Below are positions 6,521 through 15,445 of a stretch of DNA of 17,580 nucleotides, in pieces. The translations under genes were made by a program, and so were the position numbers. The DNA comes from an uncultured Clostridia bacterium. Its GTDB lineage: Bacteria; Bacillota_A; Clostridia; Christensenellales; CAG-138. The notes below the pieces were generated by a model that searched no databases, had not been told where the DNA came from, and worked only from the letters and a program-made list of their open reading frames with translations. The DNA lies in NCBI GenBank assembly GCA_946539625.1, contig CAMNHT010000011.1, positions 1-17,580 on the forward strand. The letters run 5' to 3'. Position 1 is the first letter of the stretch; each line of letters opens with the position of its first letter.

Positions 6521-7683
6521 AAAAAAGAACCGTCGGAACCAAGGCTCCCTATCGGGTCGATGTCTTTACGATCGTAATGGTAGCGGCCTTGGTTCTGTTC
6601 GGCCTTGTAACGCTTCTGAACGCGCTTTCCGATCCGTTTGACGGGACGGAAACGACGTTCGCTGCGTTTTATGAACGCCTGAATTTCGAGTTTTTCACGC
6701 GTCAGATCGGCAACATTCTGATCTCGCTGGTTTTCCTCGTGCCGCTTGCGATCTTCGACTATGAGAAATATAAACCGTTTACGAAGGCTGCCTATATCGT
6801 CTGTCTGATCCTGCTGTTTCTGCTTGTCGTCGCGGGCAAGAACACACGCGGCGCTTTGGGTTGGTATGAGGTCGGCACGCGCGCCTTTCAGCCATCCGAG
6901 ATCACAAAGGTCGTATTGATCGTCGTGCTCTCCAAAGCGGCTTCGGAGATCTATGATCGCAGAGGACCGATCACAAAATTCAGTGATTTCATCCGCCTGT
7001 TCCTGTATTTCTTTATTCCCTTTTTATTGGTCATTCTGCAGAACGATTTCGGCACGGCAATGGTCATTCTGATCATCTTCGGCGGGATCCTGTTCTGCGT
7101 GCGCGTTCGCTGGTATTACGTGCTCGGCGGATTGTTTGCTATGGGCGCGGGCGGGATCTTGAGCTGGATGTTCATGCTGACGGAGGTTCAAAAAGAGCGT
7201 ATCCGCGTCTTTTTAGACCCGTCACGCAATCCGGAGGGTTCCGGCATGAACGTGCTCCACGCAAAGCAGCTCATCGGCAGCGGCGGATTCTGGGGCAAGG
7301 GCTATTTTACCAAAGGCACGCTGACACAGACCGGCTACGTTCCGATCCGCCACTCGGACTTTATCTTTTCCGGCATCGGCGAAGGCGTCGGCTTTTTCGG
7401 CGCAATGCTGCTGATTATCGCGTTCTTTCTTCTGCTGTTTCACTGGCTGCATACGGCGCTGATCGCACGGGACACATTCGGACGCTGCCTTGTCGTCGGC
7501 TGCACGGTCATGCTTGCCGCGCACATCTTTGAAAACGTCGCCATGAATCTCGGCGCAATGCCGGTGACCGGCATTCCGCTTCCGTTTATCAGCTACGGAG
7601 GATCCAACATTCTTGCGTCATTTGCCTGCGTCGGGATCGAAATGAGCGTATATGCCCGCGCGGCGGGGAGGAGACAGCTATGA
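6517..7683 (+). CDS. RodA/FtsW/SpoVE family peptidoglycan polymerase
   Basis: 388 residues, about ten membrane spans. SEDS proteins polymerise peptidoglycan glycan strands from lipid II, together with a class B penicillin-binding protein. The signatures are present: RGALGW (111-116) and AFQPSE (123-128), QNDFGT (175-180) in place of the usual QPDLGT, keeping the catalytic Asp177, KERIRVFLDP (226-235), HSDFIFSGIGEG (279-290) and GAMPVTGIPLPFISYGGS (346-363). The RodA-like spacing favours cell elongation, but SpoVE or FtsW roles cannot be separated by sequence alone. No penicillin-binding protein is adjacent. The gene overlaps pgi by four bases (ATGA), has no clear SD and is probably translated by coupling. 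Its own stop overlaps the next start in the same way. Confidence 0.9.
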   Translation: MKKRTVGTKAPYRVDVFTIVMVAALVLFGLVTLLNALSDPFDGTETTFAAFYERLNFEFFTRQIGNILISLVFLVPLAIFDYEKYKPFTKAAYIVCLILLFLLVVAGKNTRGALGWYEVGTRAFQPSEITKVVLIVVLSKAASEIYDRRGPITKFSDFIRLFLYFFIPFLLVILQNDFGTAMVILIIFGGILFCVRVRWYYVLGGLFAMGAGGILSWMFMLTEVQKERIRVFLDPSRNPEGSGMNVLHAKQLIGSGGFWGKGYFTKGTLTQTGYVPIRHSDFIFSGIGEGVGFFGAMLLIIAFFLLLFHWLHTALIARDTFGRCLVVGCTVMLAAHIFENVAMNLGAMPVTGIPLPFISYGGSNILASFACVGIEMSVYARAAGRRQL

Positions 7684-8513
7684 CCGTTCGCAGGTTGAAC
7701 AATGAAGACCGCCCGCAGGCGGAAGCTATGTGGCGCGACATCTTCGAGGAATCGCCGGCGTTTGCATCGTATTATTTTGAAAAGCGGTTCTGTCCGGAGC
7801 ATGCGTTCGGCGCGTTTGACGGTGATATGCTGGTCGCCATGACCCATGGACGTTCGACTGAAATCATGATCGACGGGAATCCGTATCCCGCGTTGCTTGT
7901 TGCAGGCGTTTCAACCTTGCCGGCTTATCGGAAACAAGGGCTGATGCACAAGCTGATGACGCTTTTGATCGACCACGCAAAAAAAAGCGGCTTTTCCTGC
8001 TGCTATCTGCACCCGGTTGCGGAATCTCTCTACGCTTCGTTCGGTTTCAAAAACGGCGCCGACGCCATGATCGTTCGTTCCGACGAAACACGGACGCATG
8101 AATCGTATGACCTTTCGGAACGGTTCGATGCAAAAGATATGCTTGCCGTATACCATGCGTTGCAGCGGACGCACGACGGAATGGAATTGCGGGACGAGGA
8201 AGAATTGAAAGTCGTGTTTGCCGATTATGCGACCGAGGACGCAAAAACCATTCTCGCATACACAGACAACCGACCGGTCGGATATATCTGCTATTCGGAT
8301 GAGGGATCGGTTTTTGAACTGATGGCATTGAACGTATCTGCCTATGCGTCCCTTTTGGACGAAGCGGCAAAGCGGGCGGGGAAAGAATTCAAAGCGATCG
8401 TACCCGTCGACTGCGGACTGCCCGGCAAACGGGTTTACAGTATGCAGTATCTGGTGTTCAACGATGCGTTTTCACTCCCGCTGAAAAACGGCTTCTGCCG
8501 CTTGGCGTACTGA
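7680..8513 (+). CDS. GNAT family N-acetyltransferase
   Basis: 277 residues. The N-terminal GNAT fold carries the acetyl-CoA-binding segment VSTLPAYRKQGLM (77-89) and, further on, AESLYASFGFK (114-124), the usual final strand and helix. The C-terminal 120 residues form a second domain, as in Eis-like two-domain acetyltransferases. The substrate is unknown; relatives act on amines, antibiotics or proteins. GGGGAGG lies just upstream of ATG 7680, which also overlaps the stop of the RodA-like gene (ATGA). It is the last gene of the operon, 15 bases before a strong terminator. Confidence 0.85.
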   Translation: MTVRRLNNEDRPQAEAMWRDIFEESPAFASYYFEKRFCPEHAFGAFDGDMLVAMTHGRSTEIMIDGNPYPALLVAGVSTLPAYRKQGLMHKLMTLLIDHAKKSGFSCCYLHPVAESLYASFGFKNGADAMIVRSDETRTHESYDLSERFDAKDMLAVYHALQRTHDGMELRDEEELKVVFADYATEDAKTILAYTDNRPVGYICYSDEGSVFELMALNVSAYASLLDEAAKRAGKEFKAIVPVDCGLPGKRVYSMQYLVFNDAFSLPLKNGFCRLAY

Positions 8514-8528
8514 ACCGAATACACTTTG

Positions 8529-8550
8529 CCGGGAGCGTCCCGGTTTTTTT
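8529..8550 (+). terminator. Terminator of the pgi operon
   Basis: CCGGGA (8529-8534) pairs with TCCCGG (8538-8543) around a GCG loop, and seven Ts follow (8544-8550). It lies 15 bases after the acetyltransferase stop. Confidence 0.92.
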
Positions 8551-8558
8551 CTTTCGTC

Positions 8559-8585
8559 ATAATCTTCCGTATACAGGCGTACAGT
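8559..8585 (+). promoter_or_regulatory. Possible sporulation sigma-E-like promoter
   Basis: ATA (8559-8561) and CGTACAGT (8578-8585) are 16 bases apart and resemble the Bacillus sigma-E pattern ATA-N16-18-CATACANT with one mismatch in the -10 box. The predicted start, near 8592, lies just before the SD of the deacetylase gene, so the leader would be very short. TATACA (8570-8575) lacks a good -35 box. The link is tentative. Confidence 0.25.
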
Positions 8586-8606
8586 TCAACAGCGGAGGAT
8601 TTGAAC

Positions 8607-9425
8607 ATGAAAGTCATCATCATCAGCAAACGCATGTGGATCGGGATCCTTGCCTGTCTCATTCTTCTGGGACTCGGACTCGTTATGTATTGTTCCACGC
8701 AGGACGCGTCGAATGAACCGACCGCGCCGACCATGGCCTCAATCGACGCGTACGAACTGAACGCCATCCCGGTCATGTCGCGGCAGGTACCGGTGTACCG
8801 TGTTTCGCGGGACGACAAAGTGATCGCCCTGACGATCGACGCGGCGTGGAACGCGGATAAAACGCCGTTCATTCTCGACACGCTCGACAAGTACGGCATC
8901 AAAGCAACGTTCTTCCTGTGCGGTGTCTGGGTCAAGGCGTATCCGGATATGGTAAAGGAGATCGCCTCGCGCGGGCATGAGATCGGGAACCACTCCCTGA
9001 CGCATCCGCATATGAACCGGATCTCCGCCGAGGAGATCAAAAAGGAGCTTTCTGATCTTGACGACGAGATCGAGCGGCTGACCGGAACCCGCACGAAGCT
9101 CTTTCGCGCGCCGTTCGGCGAATATAACGATACCGTCGTTTCGACCGTGCGTGATATGGGGTACGAGATCGTGCAGTGGAACATCGACACGGTGGACTGG
9201 AAGGAAGGACGCACGCCCGAAACGATCCTGAATGCCGTGCTGCCGAAGCTGACATCGGGCAGCATCATTCTTTCGCACAACAACGGCTACGGGATCGAGA
9301 CCTACCTCCCGCAGCTGATTGAACGAGCGCAAAGCGACGGCTACCGCTTTGTGACGATCTCGGAGCTGCTGCCCGAAGGCGAGCGATCCGTCGACAACAA
9401 CGGACTGTGCAAACCGGCGGGTTGA
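8607..9425 (+). CDS. PdaB-like polysaccharide deacetylase
   Basis: 272 residues with an N-terminal membrane anchor (about 10-29) followed by an extracellular NodB domain. These enzymes remove N- or O-acetyl groups from glycans such as peptidoglycan. Visible motifs: TIDAAW (76-81) in place of TFDDG, with Asp78 as candidate base; HSLTH (129-133), the metal-binding histidines; RAPFGEY (167-173); WNIDTVDW (191-198); and LSHNN (222-226) with His224. A Trp-containing first motif lacking the second Asp fits the PdaB subgroup, which in Bacillus acts in late spore formation. That role is inferred from family resemblance, and catalysis may be altered. ATG 8607 follows GGAGG (8594-8598); an earlier ATG at 8526 lies in the terminator. 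It stands alone between two terminators. Confidence 0.88.
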   Translation: MKVIIISKRMWIGILACLILLGLGLVMYCSTQDASNEPTAPTMASIDAYELNAIPVMSRQVPVYRVSRDDKVIALTIDAAWNADKTPFILDTLDKYGIKATFFLCGVWVKAYPDMVKEIASRGHEIGNHSLTHPHMNRISAEEIKKELSDLDDEIERLTGTRTKLFRAPFGEYNDTVVSTVRDMGYEIVQWNIDTVDWKEGRTPETILNAVLPKLTSGSIILSHNNGYGIETYLPQLIERAQSDGYRFVTISELLPEGERSVDNNGLCKPAG

Positions 9426-9450
9426 TTAACCGGATCCGATCTATTATACT
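9422..9450 (+). promoter_or_regulatory. Candidate promoter of the ECF sigma operon
   Basis: TTGATT (9422-9427) and TATACT (9445-9450) are separated by 17 bases and start inside the stop codon of the deacetylase gene. The predicted transcript start, near 9457, falls in the first arm of the hairpin at 9452-9479, so the two elements overlap. An ECF-type start further down (TGTAAC at 9481, CGTA at 9497) is possible but the boxes are only 10 bases apart. Confidence 0.45.
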
Positions 9451-9451
9451 G

Positions 9452-9481
9452 AAAGAACACGGTGAAAACCGTGTTCTTTTT
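9452..9481 (+). terminator. Terminator after the PdaB-like gene
   Basis: AAAGAACACGGT (9452-9463) pairs perfectly with ACCGTGTTCTTT (9468-9479) around a GAAA tetraloop, and the arm runs on into Ts to 9481. It ends the deacetylase transcript. If the promoter at 9422-9450 is used, a shortened form of the same hairpin would sit at the 5' end of the sigma-factor mRNA. Confidence 0.85.
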
Positions 9482-9516
9482 GTAACCTTTTACCTGCGTA
9501 CCCTCTCTTTATGGGT

Positions 9517-9528
9517 GTAAGTACTTAC
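9517..9528 (+). promoter_or_regulatory. 12-bp palindrome before ECF sigma gene
   Basis: GTAAGTACTTAC is a perfect 12-bp palindrome in the leader, ending two bases before the SD-like GGAAAGAGAAG and 14 bases before the start codon. It could be an operator or a small mRNA structure covering the ribosome site. It has no loop, so a DNA-binding site is the more natural reading, but chance is possible. Confidence 0.3.
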
Positions 9529-9542
9529 GGAAAGAGAAGAAG

Positions 9543-10085
9543 ATGAAACAGTCCTATTTCGATCGGGTCTATGAAGCGACCTATGACAATCTGCTGAAAT
9601 ACGCGATCGTGCACCTCTCCGATCCGACGGACGCGGAGGACGCGGTGCAGAACGTCTATGTGCAGTTCTATCGGCGTATCGAGCGGTACGGACACTTCGA
9701 TATCCTTGCGCCGGAGGGATTCTTAAAAAAGATGCTGAAGCGTGAGATCATCAAAAACTACGCCGAACGCGAACAGCAGCGGATCCGCCTTATAAGCGAC
9801 ACGGAGGAGGATCGCATCCCGAACGACGAGGTGTTTGAGGACGCCGCCGTCGATCGCGCGCTTGCCGAGGAGATCTTCCGCGAGGCGAAGGCACTGCCGC
9901 AGGAGACGTACCGCACATTCGTTCTGTTCTACGGCTTTGAACTGTCGATCCCGGAGATCGCGGAAAAGCTCGGCGTCACAAAGGAAGCCGTAAAGACACG
10001 CCTGTATCGCGCAAGAAAAGCACTGAGAGAAAAGCTGGACACGGAATCACGGCAAAACCGACAGACAGGAGAAGGAGAACACTGA
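9543..10085 (+). CDS. ECF-type RNA polymerase sigma factor
   Basis: 180 residues with the two-domain ECF layout. Region 2 (about 5-75) includes the core-binding and -10 segment DAEDAVQNVYVQFYRR (31-46); region 4 (about 117-165) has the helix-turn-helix IPEIAEKLGVTKEAVKTRL. There is no region 3 or N-terminal extension. Such factors direct polymerase to a small regulon, usually cell-envelope or stress genes. The start at 9543 follows GGAAAGAGAAG. One base separates its stop from the next gene, a single-span membrane protein, which fits the sigma/anti-sigma arrangement. The regulon cannot be inferred from this window. The pair forms its own transcription unit between terminators at 9452 and 11497. 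Confidence 0.92.
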   Translation: MKQSYFDRVYEATYDNLLKYAIVHLSDPTDAEDAVQNVYVQFYRRIERYGHFDILAPEGFLKKMLKREIIKNYAEREQQRIRLISDTEEDRIPNDEVFEDAAVDRALAEEIFREAKALPQETYRTFVLFYGFELSIPEIAEKLGVTKEAVKTRLYRARKALREKLDTESRQNRQTGEGEH

Positions 10086-10086
10086 C

Positions 10087-11481
10087 ATGAAAGAAAAGGA
10101 ATTCTATCGCAGCGTACTGAACAAAACGCTGATGAGCAAAACGGAAGCAAAGGAGCGGATCGACGCGCTGACGCACAGCGCATCTGCCGCCGAACGGAAG
10201 CATATCCGCATTTCACGCCGCGCCGTGATTGCAATCGTAGTCGCGGCGTCGCTGCTCATCGTCAGCTCGGCGGCTGCCGCAACGTCGATCTTTGCACGGG
10301 AAGGCTATATCCCGGGCAGATACATTCAGAAGGACGCAGATCAGCGCAAGGCAAGCGATCAGGCGATCCCGGACATGGAGCAGGCGATCAGCGCGGCGAT
10401 GCCGAAGGACGTTTCCTATGAGATCCGCATGATGCCGGAGATCGACGTTGACGGCAAGATCGCCGGATGGAGAGAATATATGGGTCAGCCGCCGTATAAA
10501 GAGGAAGACTGGGCGTGGGTGCGTGAACTGAAGCCCTCGATCGGCGACGTCCTCTATGACGGAAAAGCATTGTATGTGACGACGTACATCGAAACGGATC
10601 GCCCGGATGTGTTCTATTATGCCGCGGACACGGCGCAGCAGCTCTGGATCGCAAGCGAAGAGGCAACCTATACCGTAAACGGTGAACGTATGGCGCACAC
10701 GATCCCGCTGTACGGCGAAAACTGGGGGAACGATTTTACCGATCATTCCGTAAAGGTCGTCGCAGAGGGAGAGCCGGAGGAGGGCACTTTCCCCGAGGAC
10801 GGGATCGTCACCATGACGCAACGGCTATATGTGGCCGATGCGCTTGCAGATGACATGCAACCGACGCGCGCAGCGATCGCGATCATCGACTTCACGTTTA
10901 CGTTCGATGCCGCAGCAGGACGAAGTGTTGCGGAGGAGCAGCACATTTCGATCCCGCTGTCCGGCGAGTATATCGTTTCGATGGAAGAGTGGGCAAAGTA
11001 CGATACCTATGAAGAAGTGGTTCAGAACAACATCATACGGAACGACGTGCTAAATGTCGACGGCGTTGTACTGGACGCGAAGATCGAGTATCGACCTGTC
11101 GGTATCTATGTGACGCTGACGATCAGGGAAACACCGGAATACTGGACGCGTTACGAAAGGAGTTCGCTGCTTGACGCGATCAGAGATGTGTTGAGCGAGG
11201 GACCGGACCTTCCGTACCGCATCAACGGCGAGGACCCGCAACAGCCGGAAAGCATGAATTACGGCAATAACGACGCAATCTATGTGCTCTTGCCGATCTA
11301 TCCGTCGGATTACGATTCGGTTTCGTCTCTGAAACTGGAGCTTCTGATGCACCGGATCGTATCCGTAAACGGCGAAGAACCGAGAGACGACTGGTCTTTG
11401 GACTTCAGCAGGGAGGAAACAATCCACACAAGTATTCGTGTATCCGAGCCGCTTGCAACAATCGAGATCCCGATCCCCTAA
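10087..11481 (+). CDS. Membrane-anchored protein, putative anti-sigma factor
   Basis: 464 residues. About 42 mostly charged cytoplasmic residues are followed by one membrane span (about 46-66) and a large extracytoplasmic part of about 395 residues rich in acidic and beta-type sequence. Position directly after the ECF gene, the SD AGGAGAAGGAG (10069-10079) overlapping the end of that gene, and the topology suggest a membrane anti-sigma that senses something outside. No HxxxCxxC zinc anti-sigma motif is present, so if it binds the sigma factor it does so with a short non-zinc helical segment. The outer part contains no motif I recognise. The function is inferred from context only; it could instead be a target or sensor protein. 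Confidence 0.65.
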   Translation: MKEKEFYRSVLNKTLMSKTEAKERIDALTHSASAAERKHIRISRRAVIAIVVAASLLIVSSAAAATSIFAREGYIPGRYIQKDADQRKASDQAIPDMEQAISAAMPKDVSYEIRMMPEIDVDGKIAGWREYMGQPPYKEEDWAWVRELKPSIGDVLYDGKALYVTTYIETDRPDVFYYAADTAQQLWIASEEATYTVNGERMAHTIPLYGENWGNDFTDHSVKVVAEGEPEEGTFPEDGIVTMTQRLYVADALADDMQPTRAAIAIIDFTFTFDAAAGRSVAEEQHISIPLSGEYIVSMEEWAKYDTYEEVVQNNIIRNDVLNVDGVVLDAKIEYRPVGIYVTLTIRETPEYWTRYERSSLLDAIRDVLSEGPDLPYRINGEDPQQPESMNYGNNDAIYVLLPIYPSDYDSVSSLKLELLMHRIVSVNGEEPRDDWSLDFSREETIHTSIRVSEPLATIEIPIP

Positions 11482-11496
11482 ACAGCTGAATATAGG

Positions 11497-11520
11497 AAAA
11501 GCAGCCTTTCGGCTGCTTTT
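11497..11520. terminator. Bidirectional terminator between ECF operon and MATE gene
   Basis: AAAAGCAGCC (11497-11506) and GGCTGCTTTT (11511-11520) form a perfect 10-bp stem with a TTTC loop. The A/T ends give a T-run on both strands, and the element lies between two convergent genes (stops at 11481 and 11522), so it probably serves both. Confidence 0.9.
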
Positions 11521-11521
11521 C

Positions 11522-12901
11522 TTATGATTCAAATCCGTGGACCCAGTTGGATTTTTTATAGTAGATGAAGTAAATGACCGAGCTGATGAACCACGTCAGC
11601 GGGTACGCCGCAAAGAGCAGAATGATCTCATGCCGGATCGACATGGCGACAGTGATATAGATGATACGGATCACGCACCACACGAGCAGCATGATGAGCA
11701 TCGGCACGATCGCCTTGCCCGCGCCGCGGCAGATACCGGCAACGGCGTGGGAAAACGCGAGAAGGAAGAAGAACAGCGATTCCACACGGCATTGTCTTGC
11801 GCCGATGGCGATGATTTCGGTCACCGCTTCCGGATCGGCGTCCCTGATAAAGGCGGAGATGAACACGCCGCCGAAGAAGAACAGCAAAATCCCGATGAGT
11901 TCTGCCATGGCAACCGAGGTCAGGATCCCGAAGCGTGCGCCCTGCTTTGCACGCTCGTATTCCTTCGCGCCGAGATTCTGCCCGATATAGCTGGTTAAGG
12001 CCATCGACATGCTCATGATCGGCAAAAAGACGAAGCCTTCGATTCTGGAATACGCGCCGCACGCAGCCATGGCGAGCGAACCGAAGCTGTTGATGTTCGT
12101 CTGTACGAGCACGTTGGCAAACCCGATCACGGAATTCTGCACGCCGGTCGGAAGACCGTATTTGACAATCTCCTTTAAGCTTTGTGCGTCCATGCGCAGA
12201 TTCTTCCATTCAAGACGGTAGACCGTTCCCTTGCGGGTCAACTGAATGAGACAGAGAATCGCGGAAACCGTCTGTGAAATGACCGTCGCGATTGCCGCCC
12301 ACGCGACGCCGAGTCCGAACACACCGACAAACAGCCAGTCGAGGATCACGTTCAGAACGGAGGAGACGATCAGATAATACAGCGGACGGCGGCTGTCGCC
12401 GACGGCGTTCATGATGCCCTTCATGGAGTTGTACATGACCACCGGAACACAGCCTATGAAATAATAGCGCAGGTATTCCACCGAGTTCGGCAGAACATCC
12501 TCCGGAACGCCCATCCAGCGAACGATATGCGGTGTCATCGTAACGCCGAATACGGAAAGCACGATGCCGCAGATCAGTGAGAAGACCGCATTGGTGTGCA
12601 CCGCCTTGGATACGCGCGCAAGATCGCCCGCGCCGAAATAGCGGGAGATCACAACGCCTGCGCCCATCGACGCGCCGACGAAAAAGCTGATGAGAAGATA
12701 GATCAGCGAGCCGGAGGAATTGACCGCGGCAAGCGCTTCCTTGCCGAGATAGTTGCCGACAATGAAGGAATCCGCCGTGTTATAGAGCTGCTGAAACAGC
12801 TGGCTTAAAAAGATCGGCATCGCAAAAGAGACAAGCACCTTCGAGGGCTTGCCTTCGGTCAGAAGCTTTGCGGTTTGACTGTGATGCGAAAACAGTTTCA
12901 T
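11522..12901 (-). CDS. MATE family efflux transporter
   Basis: 459 residues with twelve predicted membrane spans in two similar halves, as in MATE exporters that use a Na+ or H+ gradient to expel cationic drugs or metabolites. Family features include PIFLSQLFQQLYNTADSFIVG (from about residue 29; the first span), SMGAGVVISRYFGAGD (about 78-93) and, in the second half, GLPTGVQNSVIGF and TSYIGQNLGAKEYERAKQG. It fits the MepA/DinF-like clostridial group; the substrate is unknown. AGAAGG lies about 10 bases upstream of ATG 12901. Only 30 bases separate the start from the hairpin ending the tRNA-Ser unit on the same strand, and no promoter is visible in them, so the gene probably relies on read-through from the tRNA transcript. 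Confidence 0.92.
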   Translation of the reverse strand: MKLFSHHSQTAKLLTEGKPSKVLVSFAMPIFLSQLFQQLYNTADSFIVGNYLGKEALAAVNSSGSLIYLLISFFVGASMGAGVVISRYFGAGDLARVSKAVHTNAVFSLICGIVLSVFGVTMTPHIVRWMGVPEDVLPNSVEYLRYYFIGCVPVVMYNSMKGIMNAVGDSRRPLYYLIVSSVLNVILDWLFVGVFGLGVAWAAIATVISQTVSAILCLIQLTRKGTVYRLEWKNLRMDAQSLKEIVKYGLPTGVQNSVIGFANVLVQTNINSFGSLAMAACGAYSRIEGFVFLPIMSMSMALTSYIGQNLGAKEYERAKQGARFGILTSVAMAELIGILLFFFGGVFISAFIRDADPEAVTEIIAIGARQCRVESLFFFLLAFSHAVAGICRGAGKAIVPMLIMLLVWCVIRIIYITVAMSIRHEIILLFAAYPLTWFISSVIYFIYYKKSNWVHGFES

Positions 12902-12927
12902 CGTGCACCAACCTTCTTACGGACATA

Positions 12928-12964
12928 AAAGCATCGCCGCGAACAATTGCAGTTCGCGGCGATG
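12928..12964 (-). terminator. Hairpin directly after tRNA-Ser(GCT)
   Basis: A perfect 13-bp stem, CATCGCCGCGAAC (12932-12944) with GTTCGCGGCGATG (12952-12964) and a 7-base loop, followed on the minus strand by CTTTT (12931-12927). It begins on the base after the tRNA CCA end. Its first ten bases match the tRNA-Leu hairpin at 56. The T-run is short, so some read-through into the MATE gene is likely. Confidence 0.85.
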
Positions 12965-13057
12965 TGGCGCGGAAAGTGGGATTTGAACCCACGCACGGCT
13001 TCAGACCGTCTACTCCCTTAGCAGGGGAGCCCCTTATAGCCACTTGGGTATTTCCGC
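12965..13057 (-). tRNA. tRNA-Ser(GCT)
   Basis: 93 bases. Acceptor GCGGAAA (from 13057) pairs with TTTCCGC, followed by discriminator G and encoded CCA (12967-12965). The anticodon arm is CTCCC-CTGCTAA-GGGAG with anticodon GCT, reading AGC and AGU. A long variable arm with an ACGG/CCGT stem marks class II. The T arm is GTGGG-TTCAAAT-CCCAC. A37 follows the anticodon, as expected of a t6A target. It is the second gene of the tRNA-Ser unit, 17 bases after tRNA-Ser(TGA). Confidence 0.96.
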
Positions 13058-13074
13058 GTGCTATATCGAGAAAA

Positions 13075-13162
13075 TGGCGGAGATGGTAGGATTTGAACCC
13101 ACGGACGCTTTCACGTCAACGGTTTTCAAGACCGCCTCCTTAAGCCACTCGGACACATCTCC
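13075..13162 (-). tRNA. tRNA-Ser(TGA)
   Basis: 88 bases. Acceptor GGAGATG pairs with CATCTCC, then discriminator G and CCA. The anticodon arm is GCGGT-CTTGAAA-ACCGT with anticodon TGA, reading UCA and related UCN codons. It has a long variable arm; the T arm is GTGGG-TTCAAAT-CCTAC with one wobble pair. It is the first gene of the minus-strand tRNA-Ser unit. Confidence 0.96.
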
Positions 13163-13175
13163 TCGCGCATTGCGC

Positions 13176-13204
13176 ATTATAACAAATCAAAATCGGAATG
13201 TCAA
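13176..13204 (-). promoter_or_regulatory. Perfect-consensus promoter of the tRNA-Ser unit
   Basis: On the minus strand TTGACA (13199-13204), a 17-base spacer and TATAAT (13176-13181) match the consensus exactly. GCGC follows the -10 box, a GC-rich discriminator typical of stable-RNA promoters that are shut down in the stringent response. The tRNA begins at 13162. Confidence 0.93.
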
Positions 13205-13233
13205 TGCCTTTTTCAGCACTTCGGAGATTCTCC

Positions 13234-13262
13234 TTGATTTCCGTGCACTTGATATGTATAAT
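13234..13262 (+). promoter_or_regulatory. Promoter of the queA operon
   Basis: TTGATT (13234-13239), a 17-base spacer and TATAAT (13257-13262). The predicted start is near 13269, leaving a leader of about 24 bases with AGAGG (13281-13285) before the TTG start codon. It is divergent from the tRNA-Ser promoter, the two -35 boxes being 29 bases apart. Confidence 0.8.
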
Positions 13263-13292
13263 AAAATTGATTTTGTATGTAGAGGCAATGAT

Positions 13293-15444
<2,152 letters not shown>

Positions 15445-15445
<1 letters not shown>

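Noticed and set aside
8435..9283. 282-codon frame antisense to the deacetylase
   Set aside because: It has low-complexity Ser/Arg composition, overlaps a well-supported gene and has no SD that I could find.
9481..9500. ECF-type autoregulatory promoter TGTAAC/CGTA before the sigma gene
   Set aside because: The boxes are 10 bases apart, where about 16 is expected for known ECF promoters.
12780..13292. Open frames across the tRNA-Ser genes on both strands, including a long N-terminus for queA
   Set aside because: They read through tRNA genes and produce the familiar spurious VGFEPT peptide; the queA SD and homology support TTG 13293.
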